Source: Sandaracinobacter neustonicus
GTDB taxonomy: Bacteria; Pseudomonadota; Alphaproteobacteria; Sphingomonadales; Sphingomonadaceae
NCBI RefSeq assembly: GCF_006385875.1
Contig: NZ_VFSU01000026.1
Location: 166,501-230,500 of the forward strand
DNA length: 64,000 bases
Reading direction: 5' to 3'
Below are positions 19,707 through 27,708 of the stretch, in pieces. Position 1 is the first letter of the stretch. Every line of letters starts with the position of its first letter. The notes under the pieces were generated by a model. That model had not been told where the DNA came from. It worked only from the letters and a program-made list of their open reading frames with translations, and did no database searches. The translations under genes were made by a program, and so were the position numbers.

Positions 19707-20093
19707 TCAAAGCACCATCTGCGTCTGCGTCACCAGCGCCACTTGCCGCCCGTCTGCCGTCTCGATCTGTGTCTGCCACACGGACAGCGTCCGGCCGATC
19801 TTCACGGGTGTCGCCTCGCCGCGCACCACGGCACCTTGCGGGGCTGCGCCCAGAAAGTTCGTCTTGCTCTCGATGGTGGTGGTGCCCTTGGCGTCTTCGG
19901 GCAGGGTCAGGAAGGCGCCGATCGCGCCCAGTGCGTCGGCGAAGGCCATGATTGCGCCGCCGTGCAGGATGCCGCCTGCTGTGCAGAGGTCTGCGCGGAC
20001 GTGCAATGTGCCGGCGACCCGTTCGGCGCTGGCTTCCTGCACCTCCACGCCCATCAGCTTCGAAAAGGGCATGGCGTCGGCCGGGTTTCCCAT
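19707..20093 (-). CDS. PaaI-type hotdog thioesterase
   Basis: Protein of 128 residues with the PaaI/YbgC-like hotdog fold. The acyl-CoA thioesterase signature GGILHGGAIMAFADALG is present, with the Asp/His-Gly region expected for CoA thioester hydrolysis, followed by the sheet segment TTTIESKTNFL. Length matches the family. It sits 12 bases downstream of the MFS gene on the same strand, so the two probably share a transcript. Acyl group preference is not apparent. Confidence 0.9.
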   Translation of the reverse strand: MGNPADAMPFSKLMGVEVQEASAERVAGTLHVRADLCTAGGILHGGAIMAFADALGAIGAFLTLPEDAKGTTTIESKTNFLGAAPQGAVVRGEATPVKIGRTLSVWQTQIETADGRQVALVTQTQMVL

Positions 20094-20105
20094 TGTTACT
20101 CCTTT

Positions 20106-21509
20106 TTAGTGGTGCCTCGGCACTTTCACCGTCAGCAGCAGGGCGAATCCTGCCAGCAGCAGCGCCAGCACGGTTGCGAAGCCGCCCTGCTGGCTGCCGC
20201 TGGCGATGGTGCCCCATGCCACCAGCATCGGCCCCAGCCACATCGTCGCCGTGCCGGACAGGGCATAGAGGCCGAAGAAGGTGCCCGCGCGTTCCGGGCG
20301 CACCAGCACCGTCAACAGCGTGCGGGACGAGGCATAGGCCGCCGTGATCGAAATGGCAGAGACGCCTGCGAAGCCGATGAAGGCCAGTTCCGCCGGGGTG
20401 CGGAACATCGGCCCGTCGTGCAGTGGCAGGGTGGAAACCGGAATCCAGCCCGCCATATCCGGCCGCGTGCCCAGCAGGCACAACAGCGCCACCGCGGTGA
20501 CGGCGATTTCCAGCAGCACCGCATTGCGCGGCCCAAGCCGCGAATCCAGCCGCCCCGCCAGCAGCCCGCCCGCCACCGCAAGGATGGAGAGGATGATGCC
20601 ATAGGCCAGCATCTCCAGCGTCTTCCAGCCCATGGTCCCGGCCGCCAGCACCCCGCTGAACAGCAGAATCGCCGTCTTGCCATCCACATAGAGCATCCGC
20701 GCGGCGAGGAATTTCGCCGCCTCCCGCTCAGTCTTCAGTTCGCGCAGCATGGCGGTCAGGTCGGCGAAGCCCTTCTTCAGTGCCGAACCCAGCCGCTCCC
20801 CGGTGGCGGGCGCATCGGGCACGCCCCACAGGATCAGCGCCAGCCCGATGGCAAGGCTGACGGCGACGATCGGCCCCGTCAGCCGCGCCGGTTCATAGGC
20901 GGCCTGATCCACCCCGAACAGCGGCTGCGCGGGCACGAACGGCCAATCCACCTGCCCCGGCAGCGAAAAGGCCAGCAGCACGAACAGCAGGAAGGCGACA
21001 GAGGTGGCATTGCCCAGCGCCAGCCCCAGCCCGGAGGTGCGGGAAACCTGCCCATGCGCGGCGGGAACCAGCAGGGCGTTGTGCAGCACCTCGCTCCACG
21101 CGAACAGGATGGATTTGCCCACTATGATGGCCATCACCATCGCCGGAGTAACCGGCCCGCCCGGCGTCACGAACCACAAGGCCCAGAACAGCGGGATCAT
21201 GCCGGCCACCACCAGCGTCAGCCCCGGTTTGCGCGGGCCGAGCCTGTCCACCACCATGCCCATCAACGGGGCCGTCAGCGCCACCGCCCAACCGGCGATC
21301 TGCCCCGCGCGCGCCACCAGCGCCTGCCCCTCCACCGGAGTGGCGGCCACCGCCTGCACATAATAGGGCATGAACACATAGATGGTGATCAGCACCACGC
21401 CGGGGTTGCGGAACCCCTCGAACGCCGCCCAGCACCAGGCCGAACGCGGCAAGGGAGGCGGCGGCACCGCGCCACGCGCTGCGGGCGCGGCCTGCACAAG
21501 GCTGCTCAA
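20106..21509 (-). CDS. MFS transporter (UMF1-like)
   Basis: Polytopic protein of 467 residues with about twelve hydrophobic helices and the MFS loop DRLGPRKPG. I start it at TTG 21509 because GGAGGAGAGAG lies 4-10 bases before this codon; the longer frame from 21572 would begin in sequence without a ribosome binding site. The arrangement of helices and the central cytoplasmic loop (ATGERLGSALKKGFADL) resemble the UMF1/Atg22-like group. Operon with the thioesterase gene. Substrate unknown. Confidence 0.85.
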   Translation of the reverse strand: MSSLVQAAPAARGAVPPPPLPRSAWCWAAFEGFRNPGVVLITIYVFMPYYVQAVAATPVEGQALVARAGQIAGWAVALTAPLMGMVVDRLGPRKPGLTLVVAGMIPLFWALWFVTPGGPVTPAMVMAIIVGKSILFAWSEVLHNALLVPAAHGQVSRTSGLGLALGNATSVAFLLFVLLAFSLPGQVDWPFVPAQPLFGVDQAAYEPARLTGPIVAVSLAIGLALILWGVPDAPATGERLGSALKKGFADLTAMLRELKTEREAAKFLAARMLYVDGKTAILLFSGVLAAGTMGWKTLEMLAYGIILSILAVAGGLLAGRLDSRLGPRNAVLLEIAVTAVALLCLLGTRPDMAGWIPVSTLPLHDGPMFRTPAELAFIGFAGVSAISITAAYASSRTLLTVLVRPERAGTFFGLYALSGTATMWLGPMLVAWGTIASGSQQGGFATVLALLLAGFALLLTVKVPRHH

Positions 21510-21648
21510 ATTCTCTCTCCTCCCACCCGTGCCAAGGCTCTGCCACTCCCGCTCGCCCGGCAACCCCTCCATTGCAACGGGTCTGCGCCGACTGGTTCCC
21601 GTTCCACCCGGTTCAGGCTATAAGAAGGCCGCCGCACGAGGAGAAGCC

Positions 21649-21906
21649 ATGTTCCGCCGCCTGTTCATCGATCATCCGTCCTCCGTGAACGAAAGCTATT
21701 TCGAACATATGGCGATGGCCGGCAGCTTCGGATGGGCACTGTTGAAGGCCAGCGGCGCCTGCTTCCTGCACGCACTGATCCCGGGCCTGTGCGAGCGCAC
21801 CGGCAGCGGCATCATCACCCGCCTGCACAGCCGCATGGTGACGAACCGCGTGCAAACCCCCGCCGCTGAGGGCGAGGCGTTTATCTGGATGGCGGCGAAT
21901 ATCTGA
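21649..21906 (+). CDS. DUF6356 family small protein
   Basis: Small protein of 85 residues of a family restricted largely to sphingomonads. It opens MFRRLFIDHPSSVNESYFEH, followed by one hydrophobic segment (WALLKASGACFLHALIPGLCE) and a basic tail with SGIITRLHSRMV. GAGGAGA is well placed before ATG 21649, and a TATAAG element occurs about 30 bases upstream. It is probably an inner-membrane-associated protein. Function unknown; single-gene unit divergent from the MFS gene. Confidence 0.85.
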   Translation: MFRRLFIDHPSSVNESYFEHMAMAGSFGWALLKASGACFLHALIPGLCERTGSGIITRLHSRMVTNRVQTPAAEGEAFIWMAANI

Positions 21907-21917
21907 GGTGGGTTTGG

Positions 21918-22320
21918 GGGGAGGCGTGGAGGCCTCCCGCGGCCCCGGGCTCTGCCCGGGACCCGGCAGGGGCGTGACGCCCCTGCACCCCCTGAGTTTT
22001 TGCCCCTCCCCTGCAGGGGAGGGGTTGGGGTGGGGCTATCCGCTCGGCGCAAGGTTTGGGGTTGTAGCCTGCGGCTTCGTTGCGCTTGTTGTGATGTCAG
22101 CGGGTCAGGCCAAATGTTGACACCCCCTCTCCATCTCTCCCCCTTGCAGGGGGAGAGGGCCTCGTAGCGCCGCAGGCAATCGAAGCGGATCACACGTGCG
22201 AAGCTGAAGCTTGGGCACAACACCAATGTTGAGGGTGCAGGGAAATCATTTCCCTGCCGGGTGCAGGGCAGAGCCCTGCCCGCGCGGCGCGCAAAAAACC
22301 AACCAGCCAGCGCGCAAAAC
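21918..22320. repeat. Composite GC-rich repeat module, inverted copy
   Basis: Gene-free interval after the DUF6356 gene. It holds GGGCTCTGCCCGGGACCCGG, GGGGCGTGACGCCCC, CCCCTCCCCTGCAGGGGAGG, GGGTCAGGCC, CTCCCCCTTGCAGGGGGAG, GCGCCGCAGGCAATCGAAGC, the GGGAAATCATTTCCC hairpin and GCGCGGCGCGC. It is the reverse complement order of the 19306-19690 block, so the two form large imperfect inverted repeats around three genes. Confidence 0.8.
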
Positions 22321-22329
22321 CCCGCCCCC

Positions 22330-23805
22330 TCAATCCTTCTTCGTATAGCGCGCCAGTTCGTCGCCCACCACGCGCACCACGTGTAGCACGTTGGTCGAAC
22401 CGGGCACGCCAAAGGGCACGCCGGCCATCACCACCAGCCGGTCGCCGGGTTCGGCGACTTTGTGGCGCAGCGCCATGCGCTTGGATTTGGCAACCATTTC
22501 CTCGAAGCTGCCGATATCCCGCGTGTGGACGGCGTGGACGCCCCATGTGAGGCCGAGGCGGCGGGCGGTGGCGAGTTTCGGTGTCATGACGAGGATGTTG
22601 GCGGGGATGCGTTCGCGTGCGATCCGCCGCGCGGTGGAGCCTGAGGTGGTGAAGCCCACCACGGCTTTCGCCCCAACGGTGACGGTGATGGAGTGGGCGG
22701 CCTGGCACAGTGCGTCGGCCGTGGTGGGTTCGGGGGCGGTTTCCACGAAGCCGATCTGCCCTTCATAGGCAGCGTCGGTTTCCACTTCGCGGGCGATGGA
22801 ATCCATCATCGCGACGGCTTCCACCGGCCATTTCCCCGCCGCGCTTTCGGCTGACAGCATCACCGCGTCCACGCCGTCATAGATGGCGTTCGCCACGTCG
22901 GAGACTTCGGCACGGGTGGGGCTGGGGGAGACGATCATCGATTCCAGCATCTGCGTCGCCACCACCACCGGCTTGCCCGCGCGGCGGGCGGCCGCGATCA
23001 GCTGCTTCTGCACGCCGGGCACCTGCTGCGGTGGCAGTTCCACGCCCAGATCGCCGCGTGCCACCATGATGGCGTCGGCCAGTTCGATGATGGCGTCGAT
23101 ATCTTCCAGCGCGGCGGGCTTTTCGATCTTGGCCATCAGGCTGGCCTTGCCGCCGATCAGCTTCTTCGCCTCGGCCACGTCATCGGCGCGCTGCACGAAG
23201 CTCAGCGCGATCCAGTCCACGCCGGATTCCAGCGCGAGGGCCAGATCGCGCCGGTCTTTGGTGGTCAGCGCGGGCAGCGGCACCACCACGTCCGGCACGT
23301 TCACGCCCTTGTTGTTGGAGAGCATGCCGGGCACCAGCACTTCGGTTTCCACCCCGTCGTCCAGCCGCTTCACCACGCGCAGCACGATCTTGCCGTCATC
23401 CAGCAGCAGCCGGTGGCCGGGCTTCAGCACGGCGAGGATTTCCGGATGCGGCAGCCGCACGCGCTTGGCGTTGCCGGGGGCATCCTGCCCGTCCAGCACG
23501 AAGCGCTGCCCCGCGGTCAGGTCCACCCGGTCTTGCTCGAAGCGACCCACGCGCAGTTTTGGCCCCTGCAAGTCGGCAAGTATGGTCATTGGCCGCCCGA
23601 TGTCCGTCTCCAGCGATCGCACGGTGGCAATCAGCGCTTGCTTGGAGGCGTCGTCGCCATGGCTCATGTTCACGCGGAAGGCGTCCGCGCCGGCTTCATA
23701 CAGGGCGCGAATCTGTTCAGCAGTGGAGGATGCCGGCCCAAGGGTGGCCAGCACGCGCACATGGCGGGGCCGGGGCGGGCGCAAAGAAGAAGTTTGGGCT
23801 GACAC
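22330..23805 (-). CDS. pyk: Pyruvate kinase
   Basis: Glycolytic enzyme of 491 residues that transfers phosphate from PEP to ADP. The N-terminal strand VRVLATLGPASSTAEQIR and FRVNMSHGD, the catalytic MAKIEKPAALEDIDAI, and the family signature region MVARGDLGVELP are all present, with the effector domain at the C-terminus (GSTARRIARERIP and GVPFGVPGSTN). Monocistronic by spacing, with repeat mosaic downstream. Divergent from the DUF1244 gene with an 89-base gap. Annotation is secure. Confidence 0.96.
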   Translation of the reverse strand: MSAQTSSLRPPRPRHVRVLATLGPASSTAEQIRALYEAGADAFRVNMSHGDDASKQALIATVRSLETDIGRPMTILADLQGPKLRVGRFEQDRVDLTAGQRFVLDGQDAPGNAKRVRLPHPEILAVLKPGHRLLLDDGKIVLRVVKRLDDGVETEVLVPGMLSNNKGVNVPDVVVPLPALTTKDRRDLALALESGVDWIALSFVQRADDVAEAKKLIGGKASLMAKIEKPAALEDIDAIIELADAIMVARGDLGVELPPQQVPGVQKQLIAAARRAGKPVVVATQMLESMIVSPSPTRAEVSDVANAIYDGVDAVMLSAESAAGKWPVEAVAMMDSIAREVETDAAYEGQIGFVETAPEPTTADALCQAAHSITVTVGAKAVVGFTTSGSTARRIARERIPANILVMTPKLATARRLGLTWGVHAVHTRDIGSFEEMVAKSKRMALRHKVAEPGDRLVVMAGVPFGVPGSTNVLHVVRVVGDELARYTKKD

Positions 23806-23894
23806 GTTATTCCTGTCTGCTTTGGGGCTGGCAAGGCATCTGGCCTGCCCTTACTTCAGCACCGTTGCGACCGCCAGACAAAGGGACAGCCAGT

Positions 23895-24293
23895 ATGACC
23901 GATTCCCCGCATCCCCAGCTGGAACAACTGGAAGCAGCGGCCTTCCGCCGCCTTCTGGAGCATTTGCGGCTTCGGCAGGATGTTGCCAATATCGAACTGA
24001 TGGCGACGGCGGGTTTCTGCCGCAACTGCCTTGCGGACTGGCTGGCCGAAGCCTCGGTGGACACGCCGGTTCCGCTGACCCGCGAAGAAGCGCGCAACAT
24101 CGTGTACGCAGAGCCTTATGCCGCCTTCAAGGCGCGCCAACTGGACGCTTCCCCTGAGCAGGAAGCGCGGATGAAGGCCAGCCTTGAGGAGAATGAGCGC
24201 GTCCGCAAGCTGGCGCGCAGCCGCGAACTGGACGAGGAGTTGGACGACAGCTTCCCCGCCTCCGATCCGCCGCAGATCACCCGGCCGCGCTGA
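23895..24293 (+). CDS. DUF1244 (SMc04008-like) protein with DSFPASDPP tail
   Basis: Protein of 132 residues. Residues about 10-85 are the DUF1244 helical domain with the conserved FRRLLEHLR, IELMATAGFCRNCLADW (two Cys) and EEARNIVYAEPYAAFK. The C-terminus adds ELDDSFPASDPPQITRP, a short motif otherwise found at the ends of other small proteobacterial proteins of unknown role. GGGACAG precedes the start. The OYE-type gene follows after 43 bases and could be co-transcribed. Function unknown; DUF1244 proteins have been solved structurally but not assigned an activity, to my knowledge. Confidence 0.88.
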   Translation: MTDSPHPQLEQLEAAAFRRLLEHLRLRQDVANIELMATAGFCRNCLADWLAEASVDTPVPLTREEARNIVYAEPYAAFKARQLDASPEQEARMKASLEENERVRKLARSRELDEELDDSFPASDPPQITRPR

Positions 24294-24336
24294 AGCCGCC
24301 GCGATCCCGAACCCCGAACTCGTTAAGGAGCCTGTC

Positions 24337-25419
24337 TTGGCCAGCACCGATATCCTGTTCCAGCCCTTCCATTCGAAAAATCTGGATCTTGCCAACCGCA
24401 TCGTCATGGCCCCGATGACGCGCAGCTTCTCGCCCGGCGGCGTGCCGGGGGCGAATGTGGCGGATTATTACGCCCGCCGCGCCGAGGGGCAGGTGGGCCT
24501 GATTATCACCGAGGGCACGGTGGTGAACCGTGCGGGGGCGGCCAATGATCCGTCCGTTCCGCACTTCCATGGCGAAGCTGCGCTGGAAGGCTGGGCGCGA
24601 GTGGTGGAGGCGGTGCACGCCAAGGGCGGCAAGATCGCCCCGCAGCTGTGGCATGTGGGTGCGGCGATCAATCCGGCACGCCGCGATGAAACCCATGCGG
24701 AAAGCCCGTCCGGCCTGTTCAAGGATGGCCGGCCATGGGGGCATGAAATGTCCGTCGCCGATATCGACGCCACCATTGCCGCCTTCGCGCAGGCCGCGGC
24801 AGATGCGAAGCGGATCGGCTTCGACGCCATCGAGCTGCACGGCGCGCATGGTTACCTGATCGATCAGTTCCAGTGGCAGGGCACCAACCACCGCCCGGAT
24901 GTGTGGGGCACGGATCGCAGCCGGTTCGCCCGCGAAGTGGTGGCGGCGGTGCGCGCGGCGATCGGCCCGGATACCCCGCTGATCCTGCGCCTGTCGCAAT
25001 GGAAGCAGCAGGATTATGAAACCAAACTGGCCGCGACGCCGCAGGCGCTGGCGGATTGGCTGAACCCGCTGGCGGAGGCCGGGGTGGATATCTTCCACTG
25101 CTCGCAGCGCCGCTTCTGGGAGCCTGAGTTCGAAGGCTCGAACCTGAATTTCGCGGGCTGGGCGAAGAAGCAGACGGGCAAGCCCACGATCACCGTCGGC
25201 TCGGTGGGGCTGTCGGGTGAGTTCATCGCCGGATTCGGCGGCGAAGCGTCCGAGCCCACCTCAATCGACGGGCTGGTGGATCGTCTGGCGGCGGATGAGT
25301 TCGATCTGGTTGCAGTGGGCCGCGCGTTGATCGTCGATCCGGACTGGGCGGTGAAGGTGCGCGAGGGGCGGCATGATTTCGCGCCCTTCCAGCGCGAGGC
25401 GCTGGGCACGCTCTATTGA
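24337..25419 (+). CDS. NADH:flavin oxidoreductase, Old Yellow Enzyme family
   Basis: FMN-dependent ene-reductase of 360 residues with a TIM barrel. Visible are NRIVMAPMTRS at the first strand, the DYYARRA and GLIITEGT segments, FDAIELHGAHGYLIDQF (the His/His or His/Asn substrate-binding region) and VGRALIVDPDW near the phosphate site. The start is TTG 24337 because AAGGAG is six bases before it; the in-frame ATG upstream would run through the DUF1244 gene. Such enzymes reduce activated alkenes or nitro compounds; the physiological substrate is not evident. Confidence 0.9.
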   Translation: MASTDILFQPFHSKNLDLANRIVMAPMTRSFSPGGVPGANVADYYARRAEGQVGLIITEGTVVNRAGAANDPSVPHFHGEAALEGWARVVEAVHAKGGKIAPQLWHVGAAINPARRDETHAESPSGLFKDGRPWGHEMSVADIDATIAAFAQAAADAKRIGFDAIELHGAHGYLIDQFQWQGTNHRPDVWGTDRSRFAREVVAAVRAAIGPDTPLILRLSQWKQQDYETKLAATPQALADWLNPLAEAGVDIFHCSQRRFWEPEFEGSNLNFAGWAKKQTGKPTITVGSVGLSGEFIAGFGGEASEPTSIDGLVDRLAADEFDLVAVGRALIVDPDWAVKVREGRHDFAPFQREALGTLY

Positions 25420-25532
25420 TGAACCAGGCCTTCGGGGCGCGCGCAACGCCCCCCGAAGGCCCGGATTGCAGCCGGATCGGATGCGGTCCGGCTGTCCCCG
25501 CGCGCAAGCCTTGCGCCATCCTGCCGTAAGCA

Positions 25533-25574
25533 GCCGTTCAATGGGCTGGATAAGCCGTTCAATGGGCTGGATAA
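25533..25574. repeat. Perfect 21-bp tandem duplication
   Basis: The 21-base unit GCCGTTCAATGGGCTGGATAA occurs twice head to tail at 25533-25553 and 25554-25574, 12 bases before the GTG start of the small membrane protein gene. It lies in the leader or promoter region of that gene. Low-copy tandem repeats of this kind can vary by slippage. Confidence 0.85.
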
Positions 25575-25586
25575 AGGGCAGGGCCG

Positions 25587-25976
25587 GTGGAACAGACTCA
25601 CGACTTCGCGGCGGATGCCACCATCAATCCGGCTATCAATACCGCCACCGAATCGCGGCGCACGCATGTGCTGGCGCGGCAGGTGCGGTGGCGCGCGCGG
25701 CTGGATGCGGCGCTGGTTCTGGCCTTCACGGCTGGCGGGGCATGGCTGGGGCAGGGACCGGGCGAAGCGCTGATGGGGGCCACAGCGGCGCTGGGCCTTG
25801 GCATCCTGTTCTATGTGATTCGCCGGGATCGCGATCTCAACCGCCTCGCCGCGCATGCGCGCTGGCGCGATCGGGCGGTGGAAGGAAAGGGCATTACGCT
25901 CTCGGAATGGAAGGGCGGGGCCAGGATGGACCCATGGCCGCGCAGGCAATCCGCGCCATCCGGTCGGCCTGAATAG
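25587..25976 (+). CDS. Small predicted membrane protein, function unknown
   Basis: Protein of 129 residues starting at GTG 25587, with a GGGCAGGG purine run just before it. An N-terminal polar region (1-35) is followed by two hydrophobic helices (about 40-58 and 63-80: LVLAFTAGGAWLGQG and AALGLGILFYVI) and a basic cytoplasmic tail rich in Arg. I recognise no family. It stands between the OYE gene and the cold-shock gene, and its promoter region carries the 21-bp tandem repeat. Confidence 0.6.
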   Translation: MEQTHDFAADATINPAINTATESRRTHVLARQVRWRARLDAALVLAFTAGGAWLGQGPGEALMGATAALGLGILFYVIRRDRDLNRLAAHARWRDRAVEGKGITLSEWKGGARMDPWPRRQSAPSGRPE

Positions 25977-26253
25977 GACCTGCGGCTGAACGCCCTATTT
26001 ACACGTCAGAATCCGACTCGCGCGGCGGCTGTGGATAAGCTAAGGTAAAGGAGGTGCAGACCGGCCAGCCGGGATGTGCGGCTTCCGGATGGCCGGGGGT
26101 CAGGACTGCGGCACGGGTCCGGGGACAGCCCCCGGTTTCGCTTCGCAAATGGACGTGGTGGCGAACAAGGCCAGGTGCATCGGGTGGCTTTCAGTGGATG
26201 GCCCGGGGTTCATGGTTTGGGCGGTACGAGATTTTGAAAGACGGTTTTTCGAG
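25977..26253 (+). promoter_or_regulatory. Long leader region of the double cold-shock-domain gene
   Basis: 277 bases with no convincing gene. A nearly complete anti-16S sequence AAAGGAGGTG occurs at 26047-26056, far from the chosen ATG at 26254, while the bases just before that ATG (TTTTTCGAG) give little ribosome binding. In-frame ATG 26074 lies 17 bases after the strong site and would add 60 residues unlike cold-shock proteins. A long structured leader is typical of cold-shock genes. Confidence 0.4.
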
Positions 26254-27072
26254 ATGAGTTACGACGACAAGCGGCGCGGCGGCGGCCGTGGGCGGGGAGA
26301 CGACAAGCGCTCCCGCGGGTTTGAAGAAGGCGGGTTCGACTTTGATTCCGGCTTCGGTCGCGGCGGCGGTGGCGGCGGTGGTTACGGTCGCGGCGGCTTC
26401 GGCGGCGGTTCGGGCGGCGGCGGCTTCGGCGGCGGCGGCTTCGGTGGCGGCGGACCTCGCGGCGGCGGCTTCGGCGGCGGTGGTGGCGGCGGCTTCGGCG
26501 GCGGCCCGCGCGGCGGACCGGGCATGGTCATCGGCCAGGGTCGTGGCAAGGTGAAGTTCTTCAACGCCCAGAAGGGTTTCGGCTTCGTCGTCCGTGATGA
26601 CGGCGGCGAGGATGTGTTCCTGCACATCTCCGCGCTGGAGCGCGCCGGCCTCACCAATGTGGCGGAAAACCAGGAAATCGATTTCACCCTCACGGAACGC
26701 AACGGCCGCATTTCCGCGACCGACGTCTCCATCGTGGGCGATCTGATCGAGCCGCAGGAACGCGCTCCGCGTCCGCCCCGCGAAGGCGGCGGCAGCTTCG
26801 AACGCGGCCCGCGCCCGGCCGGTGGTGGCTTCGGCAACCGTCCGCCCCCGGTGACGGATGGCACGCGTTACGAAGGCACGGTGAAGTTCTTCAACGGCCA
26901 GAAGGGCTTCGGCTTCATCGCCCGTGATGATGGCGGCGCGGATGCGTTCGTCCATATCTCTGCGGTGGAACGTGCGGGCCTGTCGGACCTGCCGGAAAAC
27001 CAGCGCATCAGCTTCGAGCTGGAGCTGGACCGGCGCGGCAAGCAAGCGGCGGTGAACATCGAACTCATCTGA
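26254..27072 (+). CDS. Double cold-shock-domain protein with glycine-rich N-terminus
   Basis: RNA/DNA-binding protein of 272 residues. Residues 1-95 are basic then Gly-rich with repeated FGGG units. Two cold-shock domains follow at about 99-165 (GKVKFFNAQKGFGFVV, VFLHIS) and 206-272 (GTVKFFNGQKGFGFIA, AFVHIS), both with intact RNP1 and RNP2. Tandem CSDs are common in alphaproteobacteria, whereas the long FGGG-type segment resembles the low-complexity tails of eukaryotic RNA-binding proteins. The start ATG 26254 gives the N-terminus MSYDDKRRGGG. Likely an RNA chaperone in the cytoplasm. Strong terminator just downstream. Confidence 0.9.
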   Translation: MSYDDKRRGGGRGRGDDKRSRGFEEGGFDFDSGFGRGGGGGGGYGRGGFGGGSGGGGFGGGGFGGGGPRGGGFGGGGGGGFGGGPRGGPGMVIGQGRGKVKFFNAQKGFGFVVRDDGGEDVFLHISALERAGLTNVAENQEIDFTLTERNGRISATDVSIVGDLIEPQERAPRPPREGGGSFERGPRPAGGGFGNRPPPVTDGTRYEGTVKFFNGQKGFGFIARDDGGADAFVHISAVERAGLSDLPENQRISFELELDRRGKQAAVNIELI

Positions 27073-27107
27073 GTTCGCTTCCCACCGTTTCGCGCCAGCG
27101 AATCAGG

Positions 27108-27140
27108 AAGGGCGGGGGGAAACCTCCGCCCTTTCTTTTT
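27108..27140 (+). terminator. Intrinsic terminator of the cold-shock gene
   Basis: Stem AAGGGCGGGGG / CCTCCGCCCTT with loop around GAAA, followed by TCTTTTT. One G-U wobble. It begins 36 bases after the stop codon. Confidence 0.8.
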
Positions 27141-27185
27141 GCCGCGTGCATCCTGTGCAAACAGGCATCGCCTGCGCGCCCCTCT

Positions 27186-27292
27186 CCGCCCGCTCAGGCT
27201 GAGCTTGTCGAAGCCCATGGAGCAGCCCGCTCCCGGCTCAGCCATTGCGCTTTCACGTCCGGGGCTTCGACAAGCTCAGCCTGAGCGGGCGG
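27186..27292 (+). repeat. Palindromic 107-bp element, copy 1 (31-bp perfect inverted ends)
   Basis: Arms 27186-27216 and 27262-27292 are exact inverted repeats containing GCTCAGGCTGAGCTTGTCGA. The 45-base centre begins ATGGAGCA and ends GCGCTTTCACGTCC. Related elements lie at 32058-32157 (same orientation) and 36362-36461 (opposite). No transposase inside. It looks like a non-coding palindromic repeat (MITE- or BIME-like). Confidence 0.85.
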
Positions 27293-27361
27293 CAAGGGCC
27301 GAAAGGTCTGAGGGATTTGCAGGGGACAGGTCGCCCTTTCAGTCCCGCTGCTTGTCCGGCC

Positions 27362-27631
27362 TCAGCCCTTCGTCAGTTGCCAGGCGATCACGCCCGCCAC
27401 GGCGGCTGGCACCGCGAACACGATCAGCAGGATCGGCGCTTCCTGCGCGACGCTGTAGCCCGCCTTTGTCACCCCCACCCACATGTTCAGCAGCGCGACG
27501 ATCAGCCAGACGGGGATGAAGGCGCGCAGGCCCATGGCGATCCCTGCGCTGTCCGCGCCCCACAGTTTCCCGAACAGCGCGAACACCGCCAGCAACAGCA
27601 ATCCGCCGCCGATCACCGATGCCATGTGCAT
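27362..27631 (-). CDS. Small predicted membrane protein, three helices
   Basis: Hydrophobic protein of 89 residues when started at the ATG at 27631, which has GGGGGA about 8 bases upstream; 12 more residues are possible in frame. Three hydrophobic segments are visible (SVIGGGLLLLAVFALFG, PVWLIVALLNMWVGV, PILLIVFAVPAAVAGVIAW). I recognise no family. It lies 77 bases downstream of astB on the same strand and might be on the ast transcript, but nothing ties it to arginine metabolism. Confidence 0.6.
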   Translation of the reverse strand: MHMASVIGGGLLLLAVFALFGKLWGADSAGIAMGLRAFIPVWLIVALLNMWVGVTKAGYSVAQEAPILLIVFAVPAAVAGVIAWQLTKG

Positions 27632-27708
27632 AAGGCCAATCCCCCCATCAAAGCCCGTCGTGGGCATGCGGGGCGGATGCTATCCGGCCTTCGGGGCCAC
27701 GGAAAGGC

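Noticed and set aside
19306-22320. Composite transposon bounded by inverted repeats
   Set aside because: No transposase or target-site duplication is visible, and the same module occurs singly at other loci.
26191-27045. Minus-strand frame opposite the cold-shock gene
   Set aside because: Ala/Glu-rich repetition simply mirrors the Gly-rich and CSD codons.
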